64,000 nt of DNA, taken from NCBI GenBank assembly GCA_964621225.1, contig CAZULK010000001.1, forward strand, positions 1 through 64,000, given 5' to 3'. The notes under the pieces are model-generated. The model worked only from the letters and a program-made list of their open reading frames with translations. It was not told the origin of the DNA and ran no database searches. The DNA is from CAYNUJ01 sp964621225 (lineage in GTDB: Bacteria > Bacteroidota > Ignavibacteria > Ignavibacteriales > Melioribacteraceae). Position 1 is the first letter of the stretch. Each line of letters starts with the position of its first letter. A program made the translations under genes and the position numbers. Shown in pieces: positions 25,886 through 35,034 of the stretch.

Positions 25886-26848
25886 TTGGAAGAGAATAAG
25901 AAAAAATATTTCTCCTTTGGCGCTAAGCTATTTATAACAGTAGGAATTCTATACTATGTATTCAATTACGTTGATATTAAATACGCTTGGGACACGTTTA
26001 AAGCGGCTGACATAGTTTATTTTTCCGCTTCGATTTTACTACTGCCCGTACTCCTCTTATTTCAATATTTGAAATGGAGATTGATTTGCAATAAGTTCTT
26101 AAATGTGAATTCGAATGAAAAAATTATTTCTTCATTATTCCAAGGATATTCGGCGGGAATATTCACACCATTCAGAATTGGGGAGTTCATAGCAAGAAAG
26201 TTTCCATTCAAAAATTCTTCATTAAAAGATGTTACAGTTGCAACTTTTATTGATAAATTTTCCACCATGTTCGCAATTTTATTCGTTGGTGTTATTTCAT
26301 TGATTTTATTGTTATCAATTTTTGATTTGAAGATAGGAGATTTTCGTCAAATAGCATTGATAACTTTAATGATATTACTACTAATATTAGTGCTGATTTT
26401 ATCTCAATTATTAAAAGCAAACAATGTTGAAGAAAAGAGAAATCCTCTTTCGAAATTATTGATGCAATTGCCTCTGTTAATTTGGCTTCAGAATAAATTG
26501 GAATTAAAATCTAAAAATACAAGTGAAGTATTTAAAAATTCGCTCATTTATGCTTTCCCGGTTGCGCTGGTAATTCCAATGCAATATGCATTGCTATACC
26601 ATTCATTCGATAATTTATCTCTACCGGTGGGATTCTTAATTGCCAATGCAATTTTATTTATTAAGTTTTTTGTCCCGCCGGTTACCATCGGTGAAATCGG
26701 GGTTAGGGAAATTATTTCGGTTTTTGTGTTTACACAATTGGAATTGAAACCGGAAATTGCCGTAAATGCTGCAATCATTGTTTTCCTTGTTAATCTTGTT
26801 ATTCCTTCGTTAATTGGGATCTATTTTACTATAAGGCAAAAATTATGA
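25886..26848 (+). CDS. YbhN/UPF0104-type membrane protein (flippase-like)
   Basis: The start is TTG at 25886, with TAAGAGAG just upstream; no ATG precedes the first membrane segment. 320 residues, about eight membrane helices. Family-type features are FQGYSAGIFTPFRIGEFIARKF (cytosolic motif) and FFVPPVTIGEIGVREIISVFVF near the C-terminus, as in the membrane part of lysyl-phosphatidylglycerol synthases. Such domains move lipids or lipid-linked glycans across the inner membrane. It overlaps the GT2 gene by 4 bases. Confidence 0.8.
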   Translation: MEENKKKYFSFGAKLFITVGILYYVFNYVDIKYAWDTFKAADIVYFSASILLLPVLLLFQYLKWRLICNKFLNVNSNEKIISSLFQGYSAGIFTPFRIGEFIARKFPFKNSSLKDVTVATFIDKFSTMFAILFVGVISLILLLSIFDLKIGDFRQIALITLMILLLILVLILSQLLKANNVEEKRNPLSKLLMQLPLLIWLQNKLELKSKNTSEVFKNSLIYAFPVALVIPMQYALLYHSFDNLSLPVGFLIANAILFIKFFVPPVTIGEIGVREIISVFVFTQLELKPEIAVNAAIIVFLVNLVIPSLIGIYFTIRQKL

Positions 26849-27948
26849 TACTTATAATTATCATAATTATATCGGGACTATTTTACGCCTCTTTTTTGCT
26901 TTCCGTGTATAACGGATTGAAAAAATTAAAGGAAAGATCAAATAATGAAATTATTAAATCCGTTTCGCTTATCATTCCATTCAGGGATGAAAGAGAAAAT
27001 CTTCCCGGTTTAATTGATTCATTAAACGGGTTGGAATATCCGGAAGAGAACCTTTCAATTATTTTTATTGATGACGGTTCCCAAGATGAAAGTGTCGAAA
27101 TAGTGAAGGGAGCTAAATTAAAATTCAAATCTAAATTATTACATTCAGAGAATGGCGGTAAAAAAGGTGCAATTCAAAAAGCGGTTAACGAAACCGATAG
27201 TGAAATAATAATGATAACCGATGCGGATTGTGTGCATCATCCTAAATGGGTAATGTCTATAGTTAAGTACTTTGATGAATCCACCGGTTTTATTGCCGGA
27301 CCTGTCATATTCTCGGGCAAAGGATTTTTTAATGAACTTCAAAAATTAGAGTTTGCTGGGATTGTAATTGCTTCTGCGGGACTGATTGGCAACGGAACAC
27401 CTTTTACTTGTTCTGCCGCTAATATCGCTTTCAGAAAAGAAGCTTTTCTCGAGGTTTCCGGGTATTGGGGGAACGAACAAATCCCTTCAGGTGACGATGA
27501 ATTCTTAATGCAGAAAATTGCATACGAATCTAAATGGGATGTGAATTATGCAATTGGCGAAGAGGTGATTGTATCGACAAAACCTAATGAAAGTTTAAAA
27601 CAATTTTTTAATCAAAGATCGAGATGGGCGAGCAAGGGATTGGATTACAAAATAGGTCGAATTAAATATTCGCTCATTATGGTTGCGTTATTTTTCATTT
27701 CGATTATTGCAGCTTTTATTTTGAGCCTCAATAATATTGCATATTTATTCGTTGCAATTCTGGCAATTATTTGGAAAATTATTTGGGAATTGAAAGTGAT
27801 GCTGCTGGGGAAGAAGAAAATAATTCATTCGCTTTCTCTGAAATATTTTTTGGTTGCCGAAATTTTTCATATTCCATATATCGTCTTTAGTGCATTGGCC
27901 GGTACTTTTGTTGGTTATACTTGGAAAGGAAGGAGAGTATCGAAATGA
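26845..27948 (+). CDS. Membrane glycosyltransferase, family GT2 (copy 1)
   Basis: 367 residues. One N-terminal membrane helix, a cytosolic GT-A domain with IDDGSQDES, the metal-binding ITDADC, SGDDEFLM and QRSRW (processive-type Q..RW motif), then three C-terminal membrane helices. The layout is like PgaC/IcaA or ceramide glucosyltransferase-type enzymes. It overlaps both neighbours by 4 bases, so it is tightly coupled to the flippase-like protein and the deacetylase. Confidence 0.87.
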   Translation: MILIIIIIISGLFYASFLLSVYNGLKKLKERSNNEIIKSVSLIIPFRDERENLPGLIDSLNGLEYPEENLSIIFIDDGSQDESVEIVKGAKLKFKSKLLHSENGGKKGAIQKAVNETDSEIIMITDADCVHHPKWVMSIVKYFDESTGFIAGPVIFSGKGFFNELQKLEFAGIVIASAGLIGNGTPFTCSAANIAFRKEAFLEVSGYWGNEQIPSGDDEFLMQKIAYESKWDVNYAIGEEVIVSTKPNESLKQFFNQRSRWASKGLDYKIGRIKYSLIMVALFFISIIAAFILSLNNIAYLFVAILAIIWKIIWELKVMLLGKKKIIHSLSLKYFLVAEIFHIPYIVFSALAGTFVGYTWKGRRVSK

Positions 27949-28577
27949 AGTGGCTCTATTCTCCGCCGGCTGCAATTCGCAGGATATATAAAAATTTTTA
28001 TTGGGAAAGTAAGGTTGATAAAATATTATTAACATTCGACGACGGACCGATTCCTGAAACTACTGAATCGATTTTGAAAATTTTGTCCGATTTGAAGATT
28101 CGAGCATTATTTTTCTGTGTGGGAGAAAATATAGAAAAATATCCTTCTTTAGCTAAAGAGATAGTAGCGGAGGGGCATAAAATTGGGAATCATACTTATA
28201 ATCATGCCGACCTGCTTTTTGCAAGAAAAGAATATCTGAGGGAACAGGTAAACAAATTCGAAACGATATCAAAAGAAGTATTTGGAACCGGCTCAACCTA
28301 TTTTCGTCCTCCCAAAGGGAGGATACCAACGTTGAATAGATTTTATAACTCTTTCGATCATAAGTTTATTATGTGGGATCTGTTAACAAGGGATTATAAA
28401 AATGATCTTAATATTGTTAAATTTGCTGTTCAAAATTATTTGAAAAAGAATTCAATTGTTGTGTTGCACGATAGTGTGAAAAGTAAAAATATAATTATTG
28501 ACTCAATCAAAATTGTAGCAGAATACTCAGAAAAATCGGGATTTATCTTCGGGGAACCTTCAGAATGTTTGAAATAA
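27945..28577 (+). CDS. Polysaccharide deacetylase (NodB domain)
   Basis: The ATG at 27945 (ATGA overlap) is preferred to an upstream start at 27921. 210 residues. NodB motifs: LTFDDGPIPETTES (catalytic and metal Asp), GNHTYNHADL (metal His pair), YFRPPKGR and IVVLHDS. It removes N-acetyl groups from an N-acetylhexosamine glycan. No signal peptide is apparent, so it may act on the cytosolic side on a lipid-linked sugar. It overlaps the second GT2 by 13 bases. Confidence 0.88.
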   Translation: MKWLYSPPAAIRRIYKNFYWESKVDKILLTFDDGPIPETTESILKILSDLKIRALFFCVGENIEKYPSLAKEIVAEGHKIGNHTYNHADLLFARKEYLREQVNKFETISKEVFGTGSTYFRPPKGRIPTLNRFYNSFDHKFIMWDLLTRDYKNDLNIVKFAVQNYLKKNSIVVLHDSVKSKNIIIDSIKIVAEYSEKSGFIFGEPSECLK

Positions 28578-29656
28578 TTTTTTTAATTGCGATAACACTT
28601 TATTTCATCCAAGTATTCGTGTTTTCCGTTTTCATAAGGAAAAAATTCCCCAAACTCAAAGATGAAGAGTTACCCACTGCTACAATTATTGTTGCGGCAA
28701 GGAATGAAGAAGAAAATATTTTGCGCTGTATCCAATCTCTGGATAAATGCGAATACCCCGATGGAAAACTGGAGATTGTAATTGTTGATGATAATTCAAC
28801 CGATAATACATTTAATATTGTCGAAGAGTATATAAGGGGGAAGGAAAAATTTAAATTAATAAAAACTGAAAAACAATTCGATAATATTAAAGGTAAGGCA
28901 AATGCAATTGCTAATGGCATCGAGAATTCTTCAGGGGAAATTATTTTAACTACCGATGCGGATTGTATCGTCCATCCCAAATGGGCGAAAACACTTGCAT
29001 CATACTATACTGAAGATGTCGGTATGGTTTGCGGTTATACTAACCAGACCACAGATAGTTTATTCTCCACAATTCAATCAATAGATTTTCTTTATTTGAT
29101 GTCCGTTGCTGCCGGCACGATGAATCTTAAAAAACCGACGAGTTGCATCGGAAATAATATGTCCTACAGAAGGAAAGTTTATGAAGAGGTTGGGGGATAT
29201 CAAGCTTTACCTTTCAGTGTTACAGAAGATTTTCAGTTGTTAATGGCAGTAAATAAATTAGGGAAATATCAAATTATCTATCCAATGGATAAAAATGCAT
29301 TGGTTACCTCCAATGCATGCAAAGATGTGAAGTCTCTCTATTGGCAGAAGAAAAGATGGGGAGTAGGAGGTTGGGAGGCACCTCCGTTTGCATTCATGGT
29401 AATGGGAACAGGGTGGTTCACACATGCGTGTATTGTTCTATCTCCGTTTTTCTTTTCTCTGAATGTTTTTTATTTCATCTTTGTGAAATTGCTCTTGGAT
29501 TATTTCCTTTTGAAACATATTCATAATGTTTACGGTCTTAAGTTTAAGTTTTATGAATTTATTTTGTTCGAGTTTTATTTCGTAATTTATGTATTCCTGC
29601 TACTTATAGTTGTAATTTTCAGTAAAAGAGTTGTTTGGAAAGGAAGAGAATATTGA
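28565..29656 (+). CDS. Membrane glycosyltransferase, family GT2 (copy 2)
   Basis: 363 residues. Same layout as the gene at 26845: N-terminal helix, GT-A domain with VDDNSTDN, TTDADC, VTEDFQLL and QKKRWGVGG, then C-terminal helices. The two copies are divergent, so they probably add different sugars or act in sequence. Overlaps the next gene by one base. Confidence 0.87.
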   Translation: MFEIIFLIAITLYFIQVFVFSVFIRKKFPKLKDEELPTATIIVAARNEEENILRCIQSLDKCEYPDGKLEIVIVDDNSTDNTFNIVEEYIRGKEKFKLIKTEKQFDNIKGKANAIANGIENSSGEIILTTDADCIVHPKWAKTLASYYTEDVGMVCGYTNQTTDSLFSTIQSIDFLYLMSVAAGTMNLKKPTSCIGNNMSYRRKVYEEVGGYQALPFSVTEDFQLLMAVNKLGKYQIIYPMDKNALVTSNACKDVKSLYWQKKRWGVGGWEAPPFAFMVMGTGWFTHACIVLSPFFFSLNVFYFIFVKLLLDYFLLKHIHNVYGLKFKFYEFILFEFYFVIYVFLLLIVVIFSKRVVWKGREY

Positions 29657-30480
29657 TGAAAAAATTTTTAATAATAGTGCTGTTTTTTGTTTCAGTGAAT
29701 ATATTCGGACAATTCGGTAAGTGGTTCCCCGATAATTTAACGTTCAGACCATTCGAGGCATATTTTTTAGAACCTAGAATGGGCTTTATGTTCGAACAAA
29801 ATAAAAATGATATTCGATTGAATATAGGCAGTTCAATGGATATCTACAGAAGAGAAATTGATAATAAACAATGGTTCTCTTTCGGTGCGGATATGTTTAC
29901 ATATACTTTGCTCCGGGGAGAAAAGGATTTCCATTTCCCGGTTGATGCCGTTGATTATTTATTCGGATTCAATTCATCGTATGTCAATGCTAACAAAGGG
30001 AAGGAATACGGAGCCAGGCTCAGATTTTCTCATATCAGTGCTCACTTTGTCGATGGGCATTACGACGGAACAACGGCGTCGTGGAAAAATGGGAGAAACC
30101 CTCAAGTATATTCGAGGGAATTCTTTGAACTTTTGGCATACTACAAATTTCTCGATATACGTTTTTACGGAGGTGCTACTTACATCATTCACATAGATCC
30201 TCTTACAATCGGCAAGGATATATATCATTTCGGATTTGAATATTTTTCCGGTCCGTTATTCGATTTTAAATTATATCCATTCATTGCTTACGATCTAAGA
30301 ATATTCAAAATCGACCAATACGATACAAACAATACTATTGTACTCGGTGTAAAAATAGGGGAGAAGAATTCTAAAGGATTTAGAATTTATTACGAATATT
30401 ATAAAGGGAAAAATATTCACGGTGAGTATTTCGACCTGAATGAAGAGTATTCTGCTTTCGGATTTAATTTGGAATTCTGA
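29656..30480 (+). CDS. DUF1207-like outer-membrane/periplasmic protein (copy 2)
   Basis: The ATG at 29656 gives a clean signal peptide (MKKFLIIVLFFVSVNIFGQ); an in-frame start at 29635 lies inside the previous gene. 274 residues. LTFRPFEAYFLEPRMGF and HFVDGHYDG align with the gene at 25013. A beta-rich envelope protein is likely. The two paralogues bracket the flippase/GT2/deacetylase genes. Confidence 0.65.
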   Translation: MKKFLIIVLFFVSVNIFGQFGKWFPDNLTFRPFEAYFLEPRMGFMFEQNKNDIRLNIGSSMDIYRREIDNKQWFSFGADMFTYTLLRGEKDFHFPVDAVDYLFGFNSSYVNANKGKEYGARLRFSHISAHFVDGHYDGTTASWKNGRNPQVYSREFFELLAYYKFLDIRFYGGATYIIHIDPLTIGKDIYHFGFEYFSGPLFDFKLYPFIAYDLRIFKIDQYDTNNTIVLGVKIGEKNSKGFRIYYEYYKGKNIHGEYFDLNEEYSAFGFNLEF

Positions 30481-31475
30481 TGAGAGAAGGATTTGAAAAC
30501 ATATTCGTAAATAAAAAGAGAAAGAAGAGTTTCTATTCTTCGCCTTTGTTCCACCTTCTTCTTTTTGTTATTACGGTAATCACAACATTGATTGCCGGAA
30601 TGCAGTGGACGACGGCAACGGCAGGACCGTATGAAATATCTGATTTTCAAAGAGCAATTCCATACACTGTTTCAATTTTGTTTATACTTTCCTGTCATGA
30701 ATTTGGTCATTATTTTGCCGCAAAATATCACGGGGTTGATGTTACTCTGCCATATTACATCCCATTTCCCCCTATACCTCTGTTTATCAATTTTGGTACA
30801 ATGGGTGCGGTAATAAGAACTCGTTCAGTCATCAGGTCCAACAAAGCTATGTTTGATATTGGGGTGGCAGGACCAATTGCCGGATTCATTGCGAGTTTAA
30901 TTGTATTGATTTATGGGTTTACTCATCTTCCTCCGGTTGATTATCTGCTTGCTATTCATCCCGATTATTTTAGTCCCGATTACGGCAAAGATGCATTAAG
31001 TTTGACATTCGGAGATACGCTTCTATTTTCGTTTATACGTGATTTATTTGCGTCTCCCGATGCCTTTATTCCACCGATGTCGGAAGTATATCATTATCCT
31101 TATTTATGTGTCGGCTGGTTCGGTTTGTTTGTTACGGCAATGAATATGATTCCCGTTGGTCAACTTGACGGCGGGCATGTAGTATTTTCGATGTTCGGAG
31201 AAAAGATTCATGAACATGTTGCTGGAATCTCACTTCTTTTTCTTGCGATATTCGGATTTCTTGGAATCTTTGATTCTCTTTTTGAACTGAATCTGGGAAT
31301 CGGCTGGAGCGGTTGGCTGTTTTGGGGTTTCATTCTTTATTTTGTAATTAAAATGAAACACCCGCCGGTTCATACTTTCGAAAAATTAGGTGTGGGAAGA
31401 ATGGCGTTGGGATATTTTGCAATATTGATTTTGATAGTTTCTTTTTCACCGGCGCCGTTAGTCCTTTCTTTATGA
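30480..31475 (+). CDS. Site-2 protease family (M50) membrane metalloprotease
   Basis: 331 residues, about six membrane helices. The zinc motif is SCHEFGHYFAA and the third ligand lies in NMIPVGQLDGGHV (NxxPxxxLDGG), typical of S2P. No PDZ domain; the large loop lies between the two motifs. It cleaves membrane-embedded substrates, often anti-sigma factors or signal peptides; the substrate is not evident. Coupled to the previous gene by one base; the next promoter starts immediately after its stop. Confidence 0.87.
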   Translation: MREGFENIFVNKKRKKSFYSSPLFHLLLFVITVITTLIAGMQWTTATAGPYEISDFQRAIPYTVSILFILSCHEFGHYFAAKYHGVDVTLPYYIPFPPIPLFINFGTMGAVIRTRSVIRSNKAMFDIGVAGPIAGFIASLIVLIYGFTHLPPVDYLLAIHPDYFSPDYGKDALSLTFGDTLLFSFIRDLFASPDAFIPPMSEVYHYPYLCVGWFGLFVTAMNMIPVGQLDGGHVVFSMFGEKIHEHVAGISLLFLAIFGFLGIFDSLFELNLGIGWSGWLFWGFILYFVIKMKHPPVHTFEKLGVGRMALGYFAILILIVSFSPAPLVLSL

Positions 31476-31476
31476 C

Positions 31477-31507
31477 TTGACAATTGGTAACGGCTTAACT
31501 AATTTGC
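31477..31507 (+). promoter_or_regulatory. Predicted promoter of the lipoprotein/T9SS unit
   Basis: TTGACA (31477-31482), 17-base spacer, TAATTTGC (31500-31507). It begins two bases after the M50 protease stop and implies a leader of about 135-140 bases before the ATG at 31651. Confidence 0.55.
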
Positions 31508-31515
31508 AAGCCAAA

Positions 31516-31609
31516 ATGTAAGGAATTACTTATAGGAATAATTGATACTGATTTTGTTTAACCGGGAAGAGAATTGAATCGGATAACCTATATGCGAATG
31601 TCCTTACAT
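31516..31609 (+). ncRNA. Possible structured 5' leader (nested stems)
   Basis: ATGTAAGGA (31516-31524) is a perfect partner of TCCTTACAT (31601-31609). Inside it TATAGG (31531-31536) pairs with CCTATA (31587-31592). Inside that CTGATTT (31548-31554) can pair with GAATCGG (31576-31582) using two G-T pairs. Three nested stems in 94 bases of untranslated leader suggest a cis-acting RNA. No known riboswitch class is recognised. Confidence 0.4.
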
Positions 31610-31650
31610 ATCCAACCACTTCAAACTCTTCTCATTAATTTATTTGGTGA

Positions 31651-32466
31651 ATGAAAAATTTAATTTATATAGCAATTATTGCAGTGATATTTGCTGGCTG
31701 TGAGAAAATGCCGGACGGTGTGGTAGATCCGAGAAGTGATCTGTTGAAATTCAGTTTAACAAAAATTGATTTACCCGATACTTTGATTTACGGAGTTGAT
31801 GATTCCGTCGTTACAATAATCGCAGAAATCGAGAATGCTCAAAATGTAGACAGGGCATATTTCGATATACTTAATTCCACTGGGGAGAGTATCAATACAG
31901 CAAACAGATTGAAAGATGATGGTGATCTTATTAACTATCATGACTCTACTGCGGGGGATTCCAAATTTTCTGCTTTTATAACTTTCAGCAATAATGATCA
32001 ATCCGGTAATTATTATTTTAAGTTTTATGCTTACGACCTGAATAGCGAATACCAGTTACTCGGTGAAAAACGTCTAACATATTTCAATGCTCAGCCAAAG
32101 TTGCCACCGGTGATTTTTAATTTAAGTATGCCCGATTCCGTTAACAGAGGAACTGAATTTAAATTTAGTGTTCAAGTAAGTGACCCGAACGGCCTGGACG
32201 ATATTAAATCTGGAGGTGTATATTATCGGCTCTTTAATCCTTCAGGTACTTTGATTGTTAATTCGCAAGGAATTTCTGAATTCCCTCTATCCGATTCGGG
32301 TGATGAAAGCAGCTCGGGTGACGTTACGGCCAATGACGGAATATTTACTCAAAAACTTACGTTCCCGACAAATCAATCTACAGGTAAGTGGAAATTTGAA
32401 TTTCAAGCGGTCGATAAGTCCGATTCATTAAGCAACAAAATTGTTCATGAATTATTAGTGAAATAA
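31651..32466 (+). CDS. Lipoprotein with Ig-like domains
   Basis: 271 residues. A short hydrophobic leader ends in a lipobox (VIFAGC, Cys17). The mature part is beta-rich with two similar Ig-like units (YFDILNSTGESINTANRLKDDG and YYRLFNPSGTLIVNSQG), each followed by a 'DDGD...D...G.F' pattern seen in extracellular repeat modules. It is anchored in the outer or inner membrane. It overlaps the T9SS cargo gene by one base, so the two products probably work together. Function unknown. Confidence 0.7.
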   Translation: MKNLIYIAIIAVIFAGCEKMPDGVVDPRSDLLKFSLTKIDLPDTLIYGVDDSVVTIIAEIENAQNVDRAYFDILNSTGESINTANRLKDDGDLINYHDSTAGDSKFSAFITFSNNDQSGNYYFKFYAYDLNSEYQLLGEKRLTYFNAQPKLPPVIFNLSMPDSVNRGTEFKFSVQVSDPNGLDDIKSGGVYYRLFNPSGTLIVNSQGISEFPLSDSGDESSSGDVTANDGIFTQKLTFPTNQSTGKWKFEFQAVDKSDSLSNKIVHELLVK

Positions 32467-34025
32467 TGAAAAAAATTTTTGCAGTTATATTAATTTTAAC
32501 CTCCACTCTACTCGCTCAAATGAGTCCCGAAAGCTATTTGTTGAATAAACCCTCTCTACAAAAATTCAATGATTCGTCTCCTAAAAGCAATTCTATTTTG
32601 GATATATTAGCTGTTGGCGATACCATCTGGCTTGGTACTTCCAGAGGATTAAGTAAATCGAATGACGGTGGAGCAACGTGGACCAATTATTATCAAACCT
32701 CGGAATTCGGTACAGCCAGCATCACGGCTCTTGCGTATGGAAACGGTATAATTTGGGCAGCGCTCGGTACTTCGGTGGAAATTAACGGAAGTAGCTTACC
32801 GAAGGGGTTGGGCTTAAGGTATTCTTCAGATAACGGAGTTACGTGGAATTCCATTCCACAACCGGTAGACGCTGAGGATGATACAGTTGTAACTTACGGA
32901 ATAAATCAAATTAGAGCATTACCGGTAACAACGGAAATAAACAATATCACCTATGACATTTCGGTAAAAAATAATACTGTTTTTATTGCATCGTTCGCCG
33001 GTGGTTTGAGAAAGAGTGACGATCTTGGTCAAACTTGGCAAAGGGTTGTGTTGCCTCCGGATTATTTGGATGAAATTAAACCTACGGATTCACTTAATTT
33101 TTCTCTTCAGCCGGTCAGCGGAGCTTTTGGAAATGAGAACAATCTTAATCACAGATTATTTGCCGTTATTGCCGGAAAAGATAATGAAGTTTGGGCGGGA
33201 ACAGCAGGTGGTGTCAACAAATCAACCGATGGTGGAGTTAGCTGGCAAAAGTTTAATCATGCTAATCAAAGAAATCCGATCTCAGGTAATTTCATAACTG
33301 CATTGGGATATGATACTGCTAAAGACATTATTTATGCTTCCACGTGGAAAGCCGAAGGTATAGACGAGTATTACGGTGTTTCCGCAACTTCGAACGGCGG
33401 TGTTACTTGGGAAGTATCTCTTACCGGAGAAAGACCGCATAATTTCGGGTTCATAAATTATTCCAATGTGAATGATGCTCTTTGTGCAACTGATAACGGA
33501 ATTTTCCGTACTTCGGATAATGGGTTAACCTGGAATCTGCCCCCTCTAATTATAGATTCCGAAAACAATCAACCCATCGAGACTAATGTTTTCTATTCTG
33601 CCACTTCAGTTAATAAGGGCTCATCTGCAGATATATGGATAGGTTCGGATAACGGTCTGGCTAAGCTAACCGAAACCGGAGCTGCGTGGCAAGGTGATTG
33701 GAAAATATTTCATGCAGCAGGCGAATCTTCCAACTTCGAAAATACATTCGCATTTCCTAATCCATTCGCACCAGGATTGGAAAATATCAAAATTAAATAT
33801 TTATTGCAGAACAATGCTGATGTGTCGATTAGGATTTTTAATTTCAGTATGCAACTTGTAAAAACTCTTTTGCAAAATGCTCCGCGTACAGGTGGAATTG
33901 AGCAAATTGAAAATTGGGACGGAAGAGATGAGGAAGGAAAATTGGTTCCCAATGGAGTTTATTTTTACAGGATAGATGTAAATGGATCAAAAGGTATTTA
34001 CGGAAAAATTATGGCTGTGAGGTAA
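32466..34025 (+). CDS. Secreted propeller protein with T9SS/FlgD-like C-terminal sorting domain
   Basis: 519 residues. The signal peptide is MKKIFAVILILTSTLLAQ. Several BNR/sortilin-type propeller repeats carry S-x-D-x-G-x-x-W motifs (SNDGGATWTN, SSDNGVTWNS, STDGGVSWQK, SDNGLTWNL). The last 90 residues (FAFPNPFAPGLENIKIKYLL, IFNFSMQLVKTL, WDGRDEEGKLVPNGVYFYRI) form the FlgD-Ig/T9SS sorting type. Probably exposed on the cell surface. The PorV-like genes downstream supply plausible secretion partners. Confidence 0.8.
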   Translation: MKKIFAVILILTSTLLAQMSPESYLLNKPSLQKFNDSSPKSNSILDILAVGDTIWLGTSRGLSKSNDGGATWTNYYQTSEFGTASITALAYGNGIIWAALGTSVEINGSSLPKGLGLRYSSDNGVTWNSIPQPVDAEDDTVVTYGINQIRALPVTTEINNITYDISVKNNTVFIASFAGGLRKSDDLGQTWQRVVLPPDYLDEIKPTDSLNFSLQPVSGAFGNENNLNHRLFAVIAGKDNEVWAGTAGGVNKSTDGGVSWQKFNHANQRNPISGNFITALGYDTAKDIIYASTWKAEGIDEYYGVSATSNGGVTWEVSLTGERPHNFGFINYSNVNDALCATDNGIFRTSDNGLTWNLPPLIIDSENNQPIETNVFYSATSVNKGSSADIWIGSDNGLAKLTETGAAWQGDWKIFHAAGESSNFENTFAFPNPFAPGLENIKIKYLLQNNADVSIRIFNFSMQLVKTLLQNAPRTGGIEQIENWDGRDEEGKLVPNGVYFYRIDVNGSKGIYGKIMAVR

Positions 34026-34032
34026 TACTGAT

Positions 34033-35031
34033 TTGAAAAAGTTTTTTGTAATTATATTGTTAATGTTTACTACTTCGTTGATTTACGGACAATACAATTC
34101 CGTTTCTCAATACACAGGGTCGTTTAGCAGAATGGGATTTTCCGCCAGGGGAATAGCAATGGGTAATTCACTTTCCTCGGTATTGGAGGGAGATCTGAGC
34201 GGATATTATAATCCCGCAATTTCATCCTTTCAAAAAGGTATAAACTTTTCATTGGGATATACGATATTGTCCTTGGATAGAAGTTTGAATTTCCTCTCTT
34301 TCGGTAAAAGTTTTGAATTGGGTAAGAAAAGAGATGCCGAAGGAAATTGGACAAAGCCGAAATCGATTGCCGGAATTTATGCCGGAATAGTGAATTCGGG
34401 TGTTTCGGGAATAGAAGAAAGGGATAATCAAGGAATTAAAAGCGGTGATATTTCAACTTCAGAAAACCTTTTCTTTATCGCTGTTTCAAATCAATTTAGT
34501 GACCATATCTCGGTTGGATTGAATATAAAATTTTACTATTATAAATTATATCAAAACGTTACTTCCACGGGAGTCGGGCTGGATGCGGGAATTATCTACC
34601 GCTATAATAATAATTTAAACTTTGCATTTGTTATTAGTGATATTAATTCAAAATATAAATGGAATACAACTGATCTCTACGGACAGTATGGAAGTCTAAC
34701 CGAAAATAAATTCCCATTGAGAAAAAAGTTTGCAGCTTCTTACTTGTTTAATCAAATAGGATTATTATTAGCGGCTGAAATAGAAGCATATGATGGCGAA
34801 AATAATTTTGTGAGATTCGGAACAGAATATAATATTATTGATGGTTTCCGTTTAAGAGCCGGACTTGACGGGTTGAATATTTCGAATTCCGAAATTCCAG
34901 TTAAGCCTTCATTCGGTTTTGGATATCAATACATATTGGCTTCTCATCTATTAGGGATAGATTATACTTATGGTGTTGAACCGTATTCACCACTTAACTT
35001 TCATGTTTTGGCAATAAATTTTAAGTTATAG
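34033..35031 (+). CDS. PorV/PorQ-family outer-membrane protein (copy 1)
   Basis: The start is TTG at 34033. 332 residues with a signal peptide (MKKFFVIILLMFTTSLIYGQ). GFSARGIAMGNSLSSVLEGDLSGYYNPA is the N-terminal signature of PorV/PorQ-type barrels (FadL-like), which act in the type IX system. The rest alternates strands to the C-terminal aromatic-rich end. Confidence 0.8.
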   Translation: MKKFFVIILLMFTTSLIYGQYNSVSQYTGSFSRMGFSARGIAMGNSLSSVLEGDLSGYYNPAISSFQKGINFSLGYTILSLDRSLNFLSFGKSFELGKKRDAEGNWTKPKSIAGIYAGIVNSGVSGIEERDNQGIKSGDISTSENLFFIAVSNQFSDHISVGLNIKFYYYKLYQNVTSTGVGLDAGIIYRYNNNLNFAFVISDINSKYKWNTTDLYGQYGSLTENKFPLRKKFAASYLFNQIGLLLAAEIEAYDGENNFVRFGTEYNIIDGFRLRAGLDGLNISNSEIPVKPSFGFGYQYILASHLLGIDYTYGVEPYSPLNFHVLAINFKL

Positions 35032-35034
35032 ATT

